Source of the DNA: CAYGJN01 sp964350135
Lineage (GTDB): Bacteria > Bdellovibrionota > Bacteriovoracia > Bacteriovoracales > Bacteriovoracaceae
Assembly (NCBI GenBank): GCA_964350135.1
Contig: CAYGJN010000068.1
Coordinates: forward strand, 1 to 15,215
Direction of reading: 5' to 3'
Length of the DNA stretch: 15,215 nucleotides
The position numbers and the translations under genes were made by a program. Below the pieces are notes generated by a model. That model was not told the DNA's origin. It worked only from the letters and a program-made list of their open reading frames with translations, and ran no database searches. Shown here piece by piece: positions 1-7,490 of the stretch (positions within the stretch are counted from its first letter, which is position 1; every line of letters begins with the position of its first letter).

Positions 1-1509
1 GTTTTTATCAATAGTTGAAGGAAGAAGAGAGTCGGTCTTATCAATTTTTCCATTTTTGTTTTGATCCCAATAGAACTGAGTCTGTTTTGCAATTGATGTT
101 TTAGAATAAAGATAAAGATTTTTTGCAGGTTGAGCTTTATCAATAACTAGTTTTATTTTTTTTTCTTTAACTTCCCAATAAAGGGCTGGAGGCTTTGATA
201 AATAACTTAGTAAGGTGTTTTGGAATTTACTGAGACCTGCAATCCGGTCTTCAAGACCTTTATATAAAGCCTTTTTGGAAAGATCCCTTCTCGGGGTGTT
301 ATTATAATAATGAATCTGTAGAAAATTACTATCTCGCTCAAGTGAAGTTCTAAAAGCATTTAATTTTTTCGCTAGCTTTTCACTGGTGTTTTTTAAAATA
401 TTATTTTTCAAAGCGTTGAAAGAGATTACCTGTTTTTCAAGGATAAACTTAGTATTCATATGTAAAACACGAAAAACATCATTTGAAGCTTTGTCCTCTA
501 TAATGGGAGTGCTTCCATTTTGATAGATTGAGCCTAGCCCCATATCATGTGATACAGGTGTGATCTGCCCACTCCAAGGGTCACCTATTAAGCGATTGTT
601 ATGGGCGATTGAGTTATGCCAAGACTGTGAGAAAGTTTGATAAGCTGCAAAGCTTGCCCATTGATTGAAAGGAGCCATCTCTTCTAAGAGTTCCATATCA
701 GCACTAGATGTCTCTGCCCTGCGGATTAAGTTAAAAAATAATTCGAGCTCACGGTCATCTGTTTTTGGACGACGATTAAGATAAGATCTTTTTGTCCAAA
801 ACTTAGTATTTTCATATAACGAATTATCAGTCCCAACAACAAGGTCTGCATTATATTGTTCACCCTTGTAAAGATTTACCGGCATATAGTTATTATGACG
901 TAAGAACTCCTCTGATAAACGCTCTACTTCTACAACAATACCTATTGGTTTATTATTTATAAAAAGTTCAACGGGACGAGATCTTGGAGACGGTATATTT
1001 AGTTGTTTTGCAATTTCTAAGGAAAGATAAACATCTGCATAACCTTGTCCTTGAGGAATATAATAGTCAAAATCTCGAACACCATCTTTAATATTTTTTT
1101 TCCTATGGCGGATTCGAAAAGATTTATTATCAAACATCCAGTTAAATGGGTTATCACCTCTGTATCTATATTTTACTCGTTCTAGTTTTTTATCCTTAGT
1201 GAGAATATAAGCTTTTTGATATTTCTTAGTGGAGGTTGGAATATTATTTTCTAGCGATGCTTTAGACCTTGCTGGCAAATAAAGTCTAACTTGGTCTAGT
1301 CCTAGTTTATCTGATGCTGTAATCTTTTGCCATAAACGAGTTGTCTTAAGCTCCACATAATAAAAAGGCCAATCAACAGCACTTATGTAAACGCCGTTAG
1401 TAGATTGTCCGGCCCTCCAGTCTTTAACAATAATCATAATAGCTGAAAGAGTTAAGGATAACGTGATGACAATCAACGGAATCAGAAAAAGACGACGGCG
1501 TATAATCAT
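1..1509 (-). CDS. CotH-family protein (spore-coat CotH kinase-like), membrane-anchored, 3' end outside window
   Basis: An open frame of 503 codons starts with ATG at 1509-1507 and runs off base 1 without a stop. It opens with a basic start and one hydrophobic segment (residues 7-28), so it is probably anchored in the inner membrane with the rest in the periplasm. The CotH signature is visible: Y-R-Y-R-G-D-N at 114-120 followed by K-S-F-R-I-R at 129-134, then a later HN-rich stretch (H298, N299, H303, N304, N305) and P-V-S-H-D-M-G at 318-324, the position of the family's metal-binding aspartate. Some CotH proteins are atypical protein kinases; others have no known substrate. Residues 482-493 (DQNKNGKIDKTD) look like an EF-hand-type calcium loop. 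The start overlaps the upstream gene's stop by one base (TAATG), implying translational coupling. CotH membership is fairly sure; kinase activity and substrate are not. Confidence 0.7.
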   Translation of the reverse strand, partial: MIIRRRLFLIPLIVITLSLTLSAIMIIVKDWRAGQSTNGVYISAVDWPFYYVELKTTRLWQKITASDKLGLDQVRLYLPARSKASLENNIPTSTKKYQKAYILTKDKKLERVKYRYRGDNPFNWMFDNKSFRIRHRKKNIKDGVRDFDYYIPQGQGYADVYLSLEIAKQLNIPSPRSRPVELFINNKPIGIVVEVERLSEEFLRHNNYMPVNLYKGEQYNADLVVGTDNSLYENTKFWTKRSYLNRRPKTDDRELELFFNLIRRAETSSADMELLEEMAPFNQWASFAAYQTFSQSWHNSIAHNNRLIGDPWSGQITPVSHDMGLGSIYQNGSTPIIEDKASNDVFRVLHMNTKFILEKQVISFNALKNNILKNTSEKLAKKLNAFRTSLERDSNFLQIHYYNNTPRRDLSKKALYKGLEDRIAGLSKFQNTLLSYLSKPPALYWEVKEKKIKLVIDKAQPAKNLYLYSKTSIAKQTQFYWDQNKNGKIDKTDSLLPSTIDKN

Positions 1510-2537
1510 TAGTTAAAGTCTCGCTTAGGTAAACAGCCTGGGCTATTTATTAATCCAAGTCGTGAGAACACTCCTGTAAGAACAATACGTTTAACTAGCT
1601 TATTGGAAGAGCGGAAGCCTTCAATTAAAACTTCTTGATCAGTCTTAGATACAAAGATAAGAGATTGATTACTTAAAAAATAGGCAGAGTTGCTACTAAT
1701 TTTAAGATCTTTAGGTTTATAGGTATGCTCATCTTTATCTGTGATAAGGCGAATATTATTAATATTTAGTTTTGTGCCTGGAAAAGTTGCTAGTCTTAAA
1801 ATAAAACTATCAAGCTTTACTGGCTCCGAAAAATTAAAGTCATAATCTCTAACTTCGTTTAACTGAAGTCCCATATTTGTAATATTGCTAGAAGGATTAT
1901 TTTCAAGAATAGGCTCAATGGCCATACGTTTCAGGCTTAAGCCTCCAAAGATTCCTGTATGATCAGCAGAGAGTAGACCGCCTTCTTGAGAAGTGAACCA
2001 CTGATCACAAAAAACTTTTGAGTTTTTATTTATACTGAGTGCTAATCTATAAGCTCTATTATCAGAAGGCATTAAGGAGATTGCATGCTTGATTTGATTT
2101 AATGCTTTAGTGTCTTTTGTAGCGGTAAGAGATTTAGCATACCAAAGTTGTGGCAAATAACTGCGAGGTTGTTTTTCTGCAAGTTTTTTAAGAAAGGGAC
2201 GCAGATTTACTAAATCTTTTGATGTGCGGGCCTTATCCATAACATGACCAATTGTTGTATAGAACTGATCGATTGTTTGGGGACTGTCACTTCCTAATTG
2301 ATAAGTAAGATGAAGTTGTCTCAATAAACGATTATTAATTTGTTCAAAGTCTGGCTCAACTAAGAGACGTGTTATTCCAATATGTCTTTGTGTCTGAAAC
2401 AATCCTTGAATTAAGCTTAAACTATTTACTCTAAGGCTTTTATTAAAGGTTATTGCCAGTAGAACAAAAATGAGAATAAGAAAAACTGTGGCATTGATTG
2501 TTATAAATATCCATTTACCAAGTTTTTTTATAGGCAT
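1509..2537 (-). CDS. Membrane-anchored TPR-like protein of unknown function, coupled to the CotH-like gene
   Basis: I do not recognise a named family. The 342-residue protein has a basic N-terminus and one membrane segment (about residues 9-30), suggesting an inner-membrane anchor with a periplasmic body. Residues about 110-175 are helical and resemble TPR-type repeats (LPQLWYAKSL, then ALNQIKHAISLMPSDNRAYR). From about residue 190 onward the sequence is beta-rich and has the look of a carbohydrate-binding or discoidin-like sandwich, but without a diagnostic motif. The ATG at 2537 follows an AAGG ribosome site about ten bases upstream. It is the first gene of a minus-strand pair, and its TAA overlaps the CotH-like start by one base, so the two products are probably made in fixed proportion and may act together. 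Confidence 0.6.
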   Translation of the reverse strand: MPIKKLGKWIFITINATVFLILIFVLLAITFNKSLRVNSLSLIQGLFQTQRHIGITRLLVEPDFEQINNRLLRQLHLTYQLGSDSPQTIDQFYTTIGHVMDKARTSKDLVNLRPFLKKLAEKQPRSYLPQLWYAKSLTATKDTKALNQIKHAISLMPSDNRAYRLALSINKNSKVFCDQWFTSQEGGLLSADHTGIFGGLSLKRMAIEPILENNPSSNITNMGLQLNEVRDYDFNFSEPVKLDSFILRLATFPGTKLNINNIRLITDKDEHTYKPKDLKISSNSAYFLSNQSLIFVSKTDQEVLIEGFRSSNKLVKRIVLTGVFSRLGLINSPGCLPKRDFN

Positions 2538-2787
2538 AAAAATTTACCTTAGGGAAAGCTAAATAATAAGAGAAATTATAATACCTGATTTATAAGAAGT
2601 CTTCCCCGTCTAGGCGTCCTATTCAGTAGTTTTGGTGTTAAAAGGCACCACTTGTTGTTTGCAAAAAGTAAACCCGTTGCCTTTTTTTAATTTATTATAA
2701 ATTTACTTATATCTGCTTATCGCCGATTCTGGTCATGCCTAAGAAACTAACTCCTAGGCAAAAAAACCTTTTAACAAGAGAGTAGAA
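2538..2787. other. Divergent intergenic region with structured leader
   Basis: This gap separates the minus-strand pair from the secreted-protein gene at 2788. It holds a TATAAT hexamer readable on both strands, an inverted repeat AAAAGGCA (2640-2647) with TGCCTTTT (2678-2685) followed by further T residues, and a second hairpin TGCCTA (2736-2741) with TAGGCA (2755-2760) just before a run of A. No small gene and no known riboswitch class was recognised. Confidence 0.4.
2575..2582. promoter_or_regulatory. Candidate divergent -10 element
   Basis: The bases ATTATAAT give a perfect TATAAT on the plus strand (2577-2582) and another on the minus strand (2580-2575). They lie about 40 bases ahead of the minus-strand pair and about 205 bases ahead of the plus-strand gene. 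I see no convincing TTGACA box at 16-18 bases on either side, so this is only a candidate promoter position. Confidence 0.3.
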
Positions 2788-4575
2788 ATGAAAACAGTAT
2801 TAATGAAATTAGGATTTGTAGTCCTCTTAATGAATCTAGTTGTGAATGTTCAGGCTAAGTCAATTACGGCCGGTGGAACCTCGGTAGATGTAGGGGATCC
2901 AACTACAGTCTATGGTCCATCATCAGGATATGATGTGAAAGGAGACACTGCTTCAAAACTAAAGGACTTTGCAAAACGAGTAAAGGATCTTCGAAAAGCA
3001 AAGAAAGACCTTCTTAGGGAGAAACGAAAAACTAAAGACAAGGAAAGAAAAAAAGAAATTGATCAAGAAGTTAAAGAGGTTCTTTTGGAACTTGAAAAAG
3101 TGTTTCGCGACGAGAAAAAAGAGCGAGATCTAGCAAGCTCAGGAGCTAAGCCTAAGAATAAAGAAGAAGCTCGTATTTGGAAGGAAAAGAAAAGACAGCT
3201 TCACTTAGACAATCTTGCAAAGCTTGAAAAGAAGAGAAAAGAAAAAGAGGCCAAAAAGAAGAAAAATAAAATGGCCTTAGGTGATTTCCCTGGTCTAGGT
3301 GGGGATATCATTACAAGCGTTGTAAGTGCGCACGGTGATGTTTTAGCAAATGCTGAGAAGATGGGTGATATTGAAGATGAACTAGAATACGAGGGATGTT
3401 CTGAGGTTAATGATAATAATGCAGAACTTTGTTACGAACTTAATGCTCAAAAAGCTGAAGCACATGCTACCTTGGAAGAAAGTGAAAATCAGTTTAAGGA
3501 ATTATCTGAGCTTATTCCACCTCTTGGGTTAGCTACAGGTATCTATGTAATCTATGATGAGTTAAAAGAGCTACAAGATTCTTATAAAGAGTTAAGACTT
3601 ATCAAAAAAGGCTTAATAAATTGTGAAGAGCATTGTGAAATGATTGAAGGACAGGTTGAAGCTGCAAAGGAGATAATCAATCTGCAAGAAGTTGATGATA
3701 AAGCTGCTCTTGATGAAATCCATGATGCTGAAAAGGAAAAAAGACTAGAGTTGCCAGTTGAAGCTGAGCTCGTTATTCCAGGTTATCTTGCTAACAATAA
3801 AGACGTTCCATTTTCTTATGAAGACTCACTACCTTTAGCTTTTATTCTTGAAACAGGCGATGAGATGGAAAACTTCAAATCAGCTCATATAGAAATGAAT
3901 GGTGAAGAACTACCAGTCACATTTTTTCCAGAAGCAGGAATTTTAAGAGCAAATTATAAAGGCCCTAAAGAAAAAGAAGAATTTGAAGGTAAAATCATTG
4001 TTAAAACAATCGATAATCAAGAGTTGGTGAAGTCATTTAAAGGTGTGATTAATAACAAGAAACCTGAAGTTAAGATTACGAGCAAGCCTGCAACTACTTT
4101 TAGCAAAGGAAGCTTTAAGGTTAAGGTAAAAGGTGAATTTGATAAGATTGAAATCTCAGGAGTAAATGTAAAAAGCAAAACTATTAATTTTGAAAAAATC
4201 AAGACTTCTTATGAGATGAAGGTGAAGGCCCTAAGTAAGGGAGCAGCTAGTATCAATGTTCTTGTGACAAGAACATCTAAAGGGGCCCTTGTCGATGATT
4301 CACAGTTTGGAGAAACTACTCAAAATACTGATGAAACAGGAAGAATTATAAGACCTGAAACAGACCTTTTTCAAAGCATGAACCTTGGTGAAACAAGTAA
4401 AGAGGGTGATGATGACAAAGGTCTATGTTGTGAAGATGTTGGAAGTGATGGAGTGTGTGAAGGTTGCCACCCAGGGAAAAAAACACGAAAGGCTTGTCGT
4501 AAGTTAAATAAAGTTCCAGGTATAAATTTTAAAGCTTTCAAAAAGACCGGTGAGTTCAGTTGTACTAAGCTTTAA
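2788..4575 (+). CDS. Secreted highly charged protein with Ig-like region and Cys-rich C-terminus, unknown function
   Basis: No family is recognised for this 595-residue protein. A clear signal peptide (hydrophobic core, likely cleavage after A23 in VQA-KS) sends it across the inner membrane. Residues about 55-160 are extremely rich in Lys, Glu and Arg and look like a long charged helix or coiled coil. Residues about 195-310 are also helical. Residues about 330-510 are beta-rich and resemble one or two Ig-like or cadherin-like domains. I count ten cysteines, six of them in the last ~50 residues (CC, C, C, then C and C), an even number that suits disulfide bonding after export. The ATG at 2788 has only a weak purine-rich site (AGAGAG). 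The gene is monocistronic, ending at a strong terminator. A periplasmic or surface structural role is inference. Confidence 0.65.
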   Translation: MKTVLMKLGFVVLLMNLVVNVQAKSITAGGTSVDVGDPTTVYGPSSGYDVKGDTASKLKDFAKRVKDLRKAKKDLLREKRKTKDKERKKEIDQEVKEVLLELEKVFRDEKKERDLASSGAKPKNKEEARIWKEKKRQLHLDNLAKLEKKRKEKEAKKKKNKMALGDFPGLGGDIITSVVSAHGDVLANAEKMGDIEDELEYEGCSEVNDNNAELCYELNAQKAEAHATLEESENQFKELSELIPPLGLATGIYVIYDELKELQDSYKELRLIKKGLINCEEHCEMIEGQVEAAKEIINLQEVDDKAALDEIHDAEKEKRLELPVEAELVIPGYLANNKDVPFSYEDSLPLAFILETGDEMENFKSAHIEMNGEELPVTFFPEAGILRANYKGPKEKEEFEGKIIVKTIDNQELVKSFKGVINNKKPEVKITSKPATTFSKGSFKVKVKGEFDKIEISGVNVKSKTINFEKIKTSYEMKVKALSKGAASINVLVTRTSKGALVDDSQFGETTQNTDETGRIIRPETDLFQSMNLGETSKEGDDDKGLCCEDVGSDGVCEGCHPGKKTRKACRKLNKVPGINFKAFKKTGEFSCTKL

Positions 4576-4596
4576 TAGTAAGCTGACTCCATTGTT

Positions 4597-4625
4597 AAAA
4601 GGCCTCCTTCGGGAGGTCTTTTTTT
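4597..4625 (+). terminator. Rho-independent terminator with UUCG tetraloop
   Basis: The stem GGCCTCC (4601-4607) pairs with GGAGGTC (4612-4618) around a TTCG loop, extended by A-T pairs into a run of seven T (4619-4625). It lies about 20 bases after the stop of the secreted-protein gene. The T run reaches the stop codon of the convergent minus-strand regulator. The A run at 4597-4600 gives a short T run on the other strand, so it may serve both genes. Confidence 0.85.
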
Positions 4626-5448
4626 AGTAATCTTCTGTCCAACTAAATAAGTCAAAATTCATTTGGTAAACTTCTTTTACTTTTGTTTTCTCTGAAATCT
4701 TTTTAGCTTTTGAAATGAATTTCATGAATTCTGACTCTAGCTCTGAACGTACTTCTTCATCTGCGCCAAAGACAGCAGAGAAATTATAAGTCTTATTGTC
4801 ACCAATATGTTTAATACGGTTTTGAGCTAATTGATTAAGGTTAGACTTCCAGGATTGAAATAACGGAGAATCTTTAGGAAGGTGAATAGCAACAGCTTCA
4901 TCTATAACTTTGCCGTTTTCAAATCTAATAATTCCCATTCTCTCTAAGGCCATAAGACTTTTCTTGACTCTTTCCACTGGTACAAAAAGAACTTTTGCCA
5001 ATTCAAGTGGTTGTGATTGGTACTTTTCTATATCAAGGCATTGATGAACAATTTGATTAAATGGGTCTAGATAGTAATCATCTCTATTAGGAGCTCGTAC
5101 AACTTCATCCACGTCAATATGAGCACTTGTTTTTGAGTATGTTTTCTGCATTTTTTTTATTTCTGCTTTTAAAATTCTTCTTCTATCTGCAAGTCCAGAG
5201 CGTTCATATTCTACAAGTAGTTTGAGGTACTCTCTTTCATGCTCTTTTAAGTCAAGATACTCACAGGCCATATGAAGTTGATCTTGGTTAAAATCTCTAC
5301 TCCCATTGAGTACTTGTGAGAGGTAGGCCTTTTGAATCCTCATGGCCTTGGCCATTTTTTGAAACGTAACTGAAGAATCAAACTTTTTTCGATTATTGAC
5401 CAGAGTACGAATATTTTCTCTATAGTCTATCTTATTGAAAATACTCAC
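4624..5448 (-). CDS. TIGR02147 family protein (HTH plus DUF4423), putative transcriptional regulator
   Basis: This 274-residue protein matches the TIGR02147 family, known mainly from Fibrobacter and Bdellovibrio-type bacteria. Residues about 24-60 form a lambda-repressor-like helix-turn-helix (FQKMAKAMRIQKAYLSQVLN then G-S-R). A winged-helix-like stretch follows at about 135-180 (ELAKVLFVPVERVKKSLMAL). The C-terminal part, including the stretch SELESEFMKFISKAKKI, is typical of DUF4423. The start is GTG (5448-5446), with AAGG about 11 bases upstream. It is divergent from the secreted protein at 5583 and convergent with the one at 2788. A 16-bp palindrome at 5508-5523 between the divergent starts is a natural autoregulatory or target site. 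Family assignment is firm; its regulon and signal are unknown. Confidence 0.85.
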   Translation of the reverse strand: MSIFNKIDYRENIRTLVNNRKKFDSSVTFQKMAKAMRIQKAYLSQVLNGSRDFNQDQLHMACEYLDLKEHEREYLKLLVEYERSGLADRRRILKAEIKKMQKTYSKTSAHIDVDEVVRAPNRDDYYLDPFNQIVHQCLDIEKYQSQPLELAKVLFVPVERVKKSLMALERMGIIRFENGKVIDEAVAIHLPKDSPLFQSWKSNLNQLAQNRIKHIGDNKTYNFSAVFGADEEVRSELESEFMKFISKAKKISEKTKVKEVYQMNFDLFSWTEDY

Positions 5449-5507
5449 TTTTTTTCTACCTTGTTTGCAGATGTTGAACTTTTTACAATGGGTTAATTAA
5501 TCATAAA

Positions 5508-5523
5508 TTTACCTTAAGGTAAA
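5508..5523. promoter_or_regulatory. Perfect 16-bp palindrome, candidate operator
   Basis: TTTACCTTAAGGTAAA is self-complementary over all 16 bases. It sits between the GTG start of the TIGR02147 regulator (5448) and the start of the divergent secreted protein (5583), about where the -35 region of a plus-strand promoter with TAAAAT at 5537-5542 would fall. Binding by the neighbouring HTH protein is inference. Confidence 0.5.
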
Positions 5524-5582
5524 CTCACACTAGACTTAAAATAAGAAGAGATTAGATGTATAAGATCTTTTTTAGGAGAACC

Positions 5583-6629
5583 ATGAAATTACTATTAGCT
5601 TTACTACTTCTTTCAAATATTTCAATTGCTGGCTGGTCAAGTGGAGGTGGGGATCCATATGATGTAAAAGTTGAGCCGTTTCCTAATAAAAAGATTCTTG
5701 CAGATGCAATTAACCTTTTAAAAGTAAAGGTAGCCAATCTTCCTTTTCATCAAAACTTTAAAGATGCTTTTATGGCCGATCTAGAAGGCATGGTTCGGTT
5801 AGGGAGATTTTATTATATCCCCGAACTTTTTGCTGTTGGTTTTGATCGTCATAAGGGTGATTATACCAAGCTTGTCTCAAACGGTGCTATGACTGAGTTT
5901 GTAGATTTTGGGGCGATTTATTTTTCAAAGCGTGCCGTTGAATATGATGCAAGAACTCTAGCAAGAGTTATAGCTCAAGAGATCCCACATCATATTTTTA
6001 GAGGACGATTCCAACGGGAAGAAATTTTTGCGAATAACCTTGGAACCTATATTATTACTGGTGGAAAAATACCTACAGAGCCTTTTCCTGCAGCTCAAAT
6101 AATTTATGAAGAATTTGATCATGAGTTACGTGATAAGGGATCACTTCGAATTATTAACGAGTATAAAACCAAAATTGCGACAGGTGAGAGCGTATTAGAG
6201 TCTTTATATTATCTTTCTCATGCACTTTATAAATTGCGAGGCAGTTTTGCTGACTACCACGTTGAAGCAGACTCAACGGATCTTATTTCAATGCTTAGCA
6301 ATTGGCCTAAAGTTGCTAAAATTACACCTATGACTGATCTTATTTATGCCAGTATGAAAAAATGTGTTTTTGTACCATATAAAGACGGGGCAAGTGGCAT
6401 AAGTGATGTTATGAGTGGAAAACTTACAAATATATTAAGAGAGTCTATAAAAGAGTTAGGTTCTAAAATTAAAAATATTTACCTTGTAGAAGACTTTTAT
6501 CTGCCAGCAACAAAAGTTATTACTAAATGCGGACTTGCTTTAGAAGATGATAACGGCAAGGTTTATATCTACAAAGGTGTTATCAGGCATGAAGGCAATC
6601 AGCACGGGCCCAAGATGCCTAAACCTTAA
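5583..6629 (+). CDS. Secreted protein with degenerate zincin-like motif (QExxH), unknown function
   Basis: I choose ATG 5583 over the ATG at 5556 because AGGAGA stands seven bases upstream and because it places a clean signal peptide (MKLLLALLLLSNISIAG) at the start. The product has 348 residues and is probably periplasmic or secreted. At residues 129-137 (VIAQEIPHH) it has the shape of a zinc-peptidase helix, but the first histidine of HExxH is glutamine (Q132, E133, H136), followed by E146 and E147. It could be a catalytically dead relative of a metallopeptidase or a family with a different ligand set. No named domain is recognised. It is divergent from the TIGR02147 gene, a spacing typical of regulator and target. 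It has no clear terminator; weak hairpins follow at 6690-6739. Confidence 0.55.
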   Translation: MKLLLALLLLSNISIAGWSSGGGDPYDVKVEPFPNKKILADAINLLKVKVANLPFHQNFKDAFMADLEGMVRLGRFYYIPELFAVGFDRHKGDYTKLVSNGAMTEFVDFGAIYFSKRAVEYDARTLARVIAQEIPHHIFRGRFQREEIFANNLGTYIITGGKIPTEPFPAAQIIYEEFDHELRDKGSLRIINEYKTKIATGESVLESLYYLSHALYKLRGSFADYHVEADSTDLISMLSNWPKVAKITPMTDLIYASMKKCVFVPYKDGASGISDVMSGKLTNILRESIKELGSKIKNIYLVEDFYLPATKVITKCGLALEDDNGKVYIYKGVIRHEGNQHGPKMPKP

Positions 6630-6727
6630 GCTAGATTGAATTATTTTCTATAGCCTGTGAAATAAGATCTGTGTGGAATTTGCTGGGGTGAAGCGCCCTT
6701 GCAAGACATAGGTAGTGGATCTTCTAT

Positions 6728-6739
6728 GCCTATATAGGC
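6728..6739. repeat. 12-bp palindrome GCCTATATAGGC in intergenic region
   Basis: This perfect palindrome lies 99 bases after the stop at 6629 and 68 bases before the next start. A second partial pairing is possible with ATAGG near 6709. No T run follows, so it is not a clear terminator. It may be a weak stop signal or an operator. Confidence 0.35.
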
Positions 6740-6806
6740 TTATCTAGTAATTTCCTTATTTTAAATTTATGATTTTATCTTAAACATTATTTCATAGAAG
6801 GCTTCA

Positions 6807-7370
6807 ATGAATGAAATTGATTATGGACCATTAAGGTTTTTCATTGGTAAATGGGAAAGTGAAGGCTTCAAGGGAGACAATAGAGCTCCTGATCCTGATA
6901 GAAAAGTAGAAAATACAAAGTTTAGACAAGAGATGATTTTTGAACCTATTGGAGATGTTGAAAACCATGAGCAGCTTCTTTACGCTCTTAGGTATCATAG
7001 CAAAGCTTGGGAGGAAGGGGACGAAGATAAGCCTTTTCATGAAGAAGTGGGCTATTTTATTTGGGATAAAAATAACAGACAAGTCATGAAAAGCTTTATT
7101 GTCCCAAGAGGGATTGCCGTTAATGCTGGAGGCGATGCTAATATAAATGATACAGAATTTAAGCTTAAAGCTGAACTTGGGTCTCATACATATGGACTTT
7201 GTTCTAATAAGTTTTTAGATGAAGAGTTTCAGACAATTAGCTACGAAGTTACCTTCAAATTTATGGATGAAGATGAGTTTGAGTATGATGAGAACTCCAG
7301 AATCAAAATTAAAGGACAAGATGCTATCTTCGACCATACAGAGAAAAATGTTTTAAAAAGAGTTAAGTAA
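6807..7370 (+). CDS. Nitrobindin-like heme-binding beta-barrel protein (DUF1794 / FABP-like)
   Basis: The 187-residue cytoplasmic protein (no signal peptide) begins with a start typical of the nitrobindin family: LRFFIGKWESEGFKG at about residues 9-23, the G-x-W-x-G-x-G-like strand. It continues with HEEVGYFIWD near residue 75 and closes with FDHTEKNVLKRV, where the family carries its conserved His and terminal L-x-R. Nitrobindins bind ferric heme and have been linked to nitric oxide or peroxynitrite chemistry. Length is close to the usual 160-190. GAAGG stands about six bases before the ATG. The gene appears single, with gaps on both sides. Family assignment is moderately sure; heme binding here is inferred. 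Confidence 0.65.
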   Translation: MNEIDYGPLRFFIGKWESEGFKGDNRAPDPDRKVENTKFRQEMIFEPIGDVENHEQLLYALRYHSKAWEEGDEDKPFHEEVGYFIWDKNNRQVMKSFIVPRGIAVNAGGDANINDTEFKLKAELGSHTYGLCSNKFLDEEFQTISYEVTFKFMDEDEFEYDENSRIKIKGQDAIFDHTEKNVLKRVK

Positions 7371-7398
7371 CTCATATTTACATATAAGCTTTTTAAAA

Positions 7399-7427
7399 TT
7401 GATGATTGGTGTTCACTCGTTTAAAAT
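7399..7427 (+). promoter_or_regulatory. Candidate sigma70-type promoter of the SulP gene
   Basis: TTGATG (7399-7404) and TAAAAT (7422-7427) are separated by exactly 17 bases. The predicted transcript start near 7434 gives a leader of about 57 bases before the SulP ATG at 7491. Confidence 0.4.
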
Positions 7428-7490
7428 CTTTCGAACTCCATAACTATTTCCAATATATACTTAGATCTACGTTGTAGTCGGGAAGAACGA

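Noticed and set aside
2640..2788. Known riboswitch (c-di-GMP or preQ1 type) in the leader of the secreted-protein gene
   Set aside because: Hairpins are present, but the conserved core bases of those classes are not.
5556..5582. Upstream ATG adding nine residues to the secreted protein
   Set aside because: AGGAGA is placed correctly for ATG 5583, and the extra basic residues would move the signal peptide inward.
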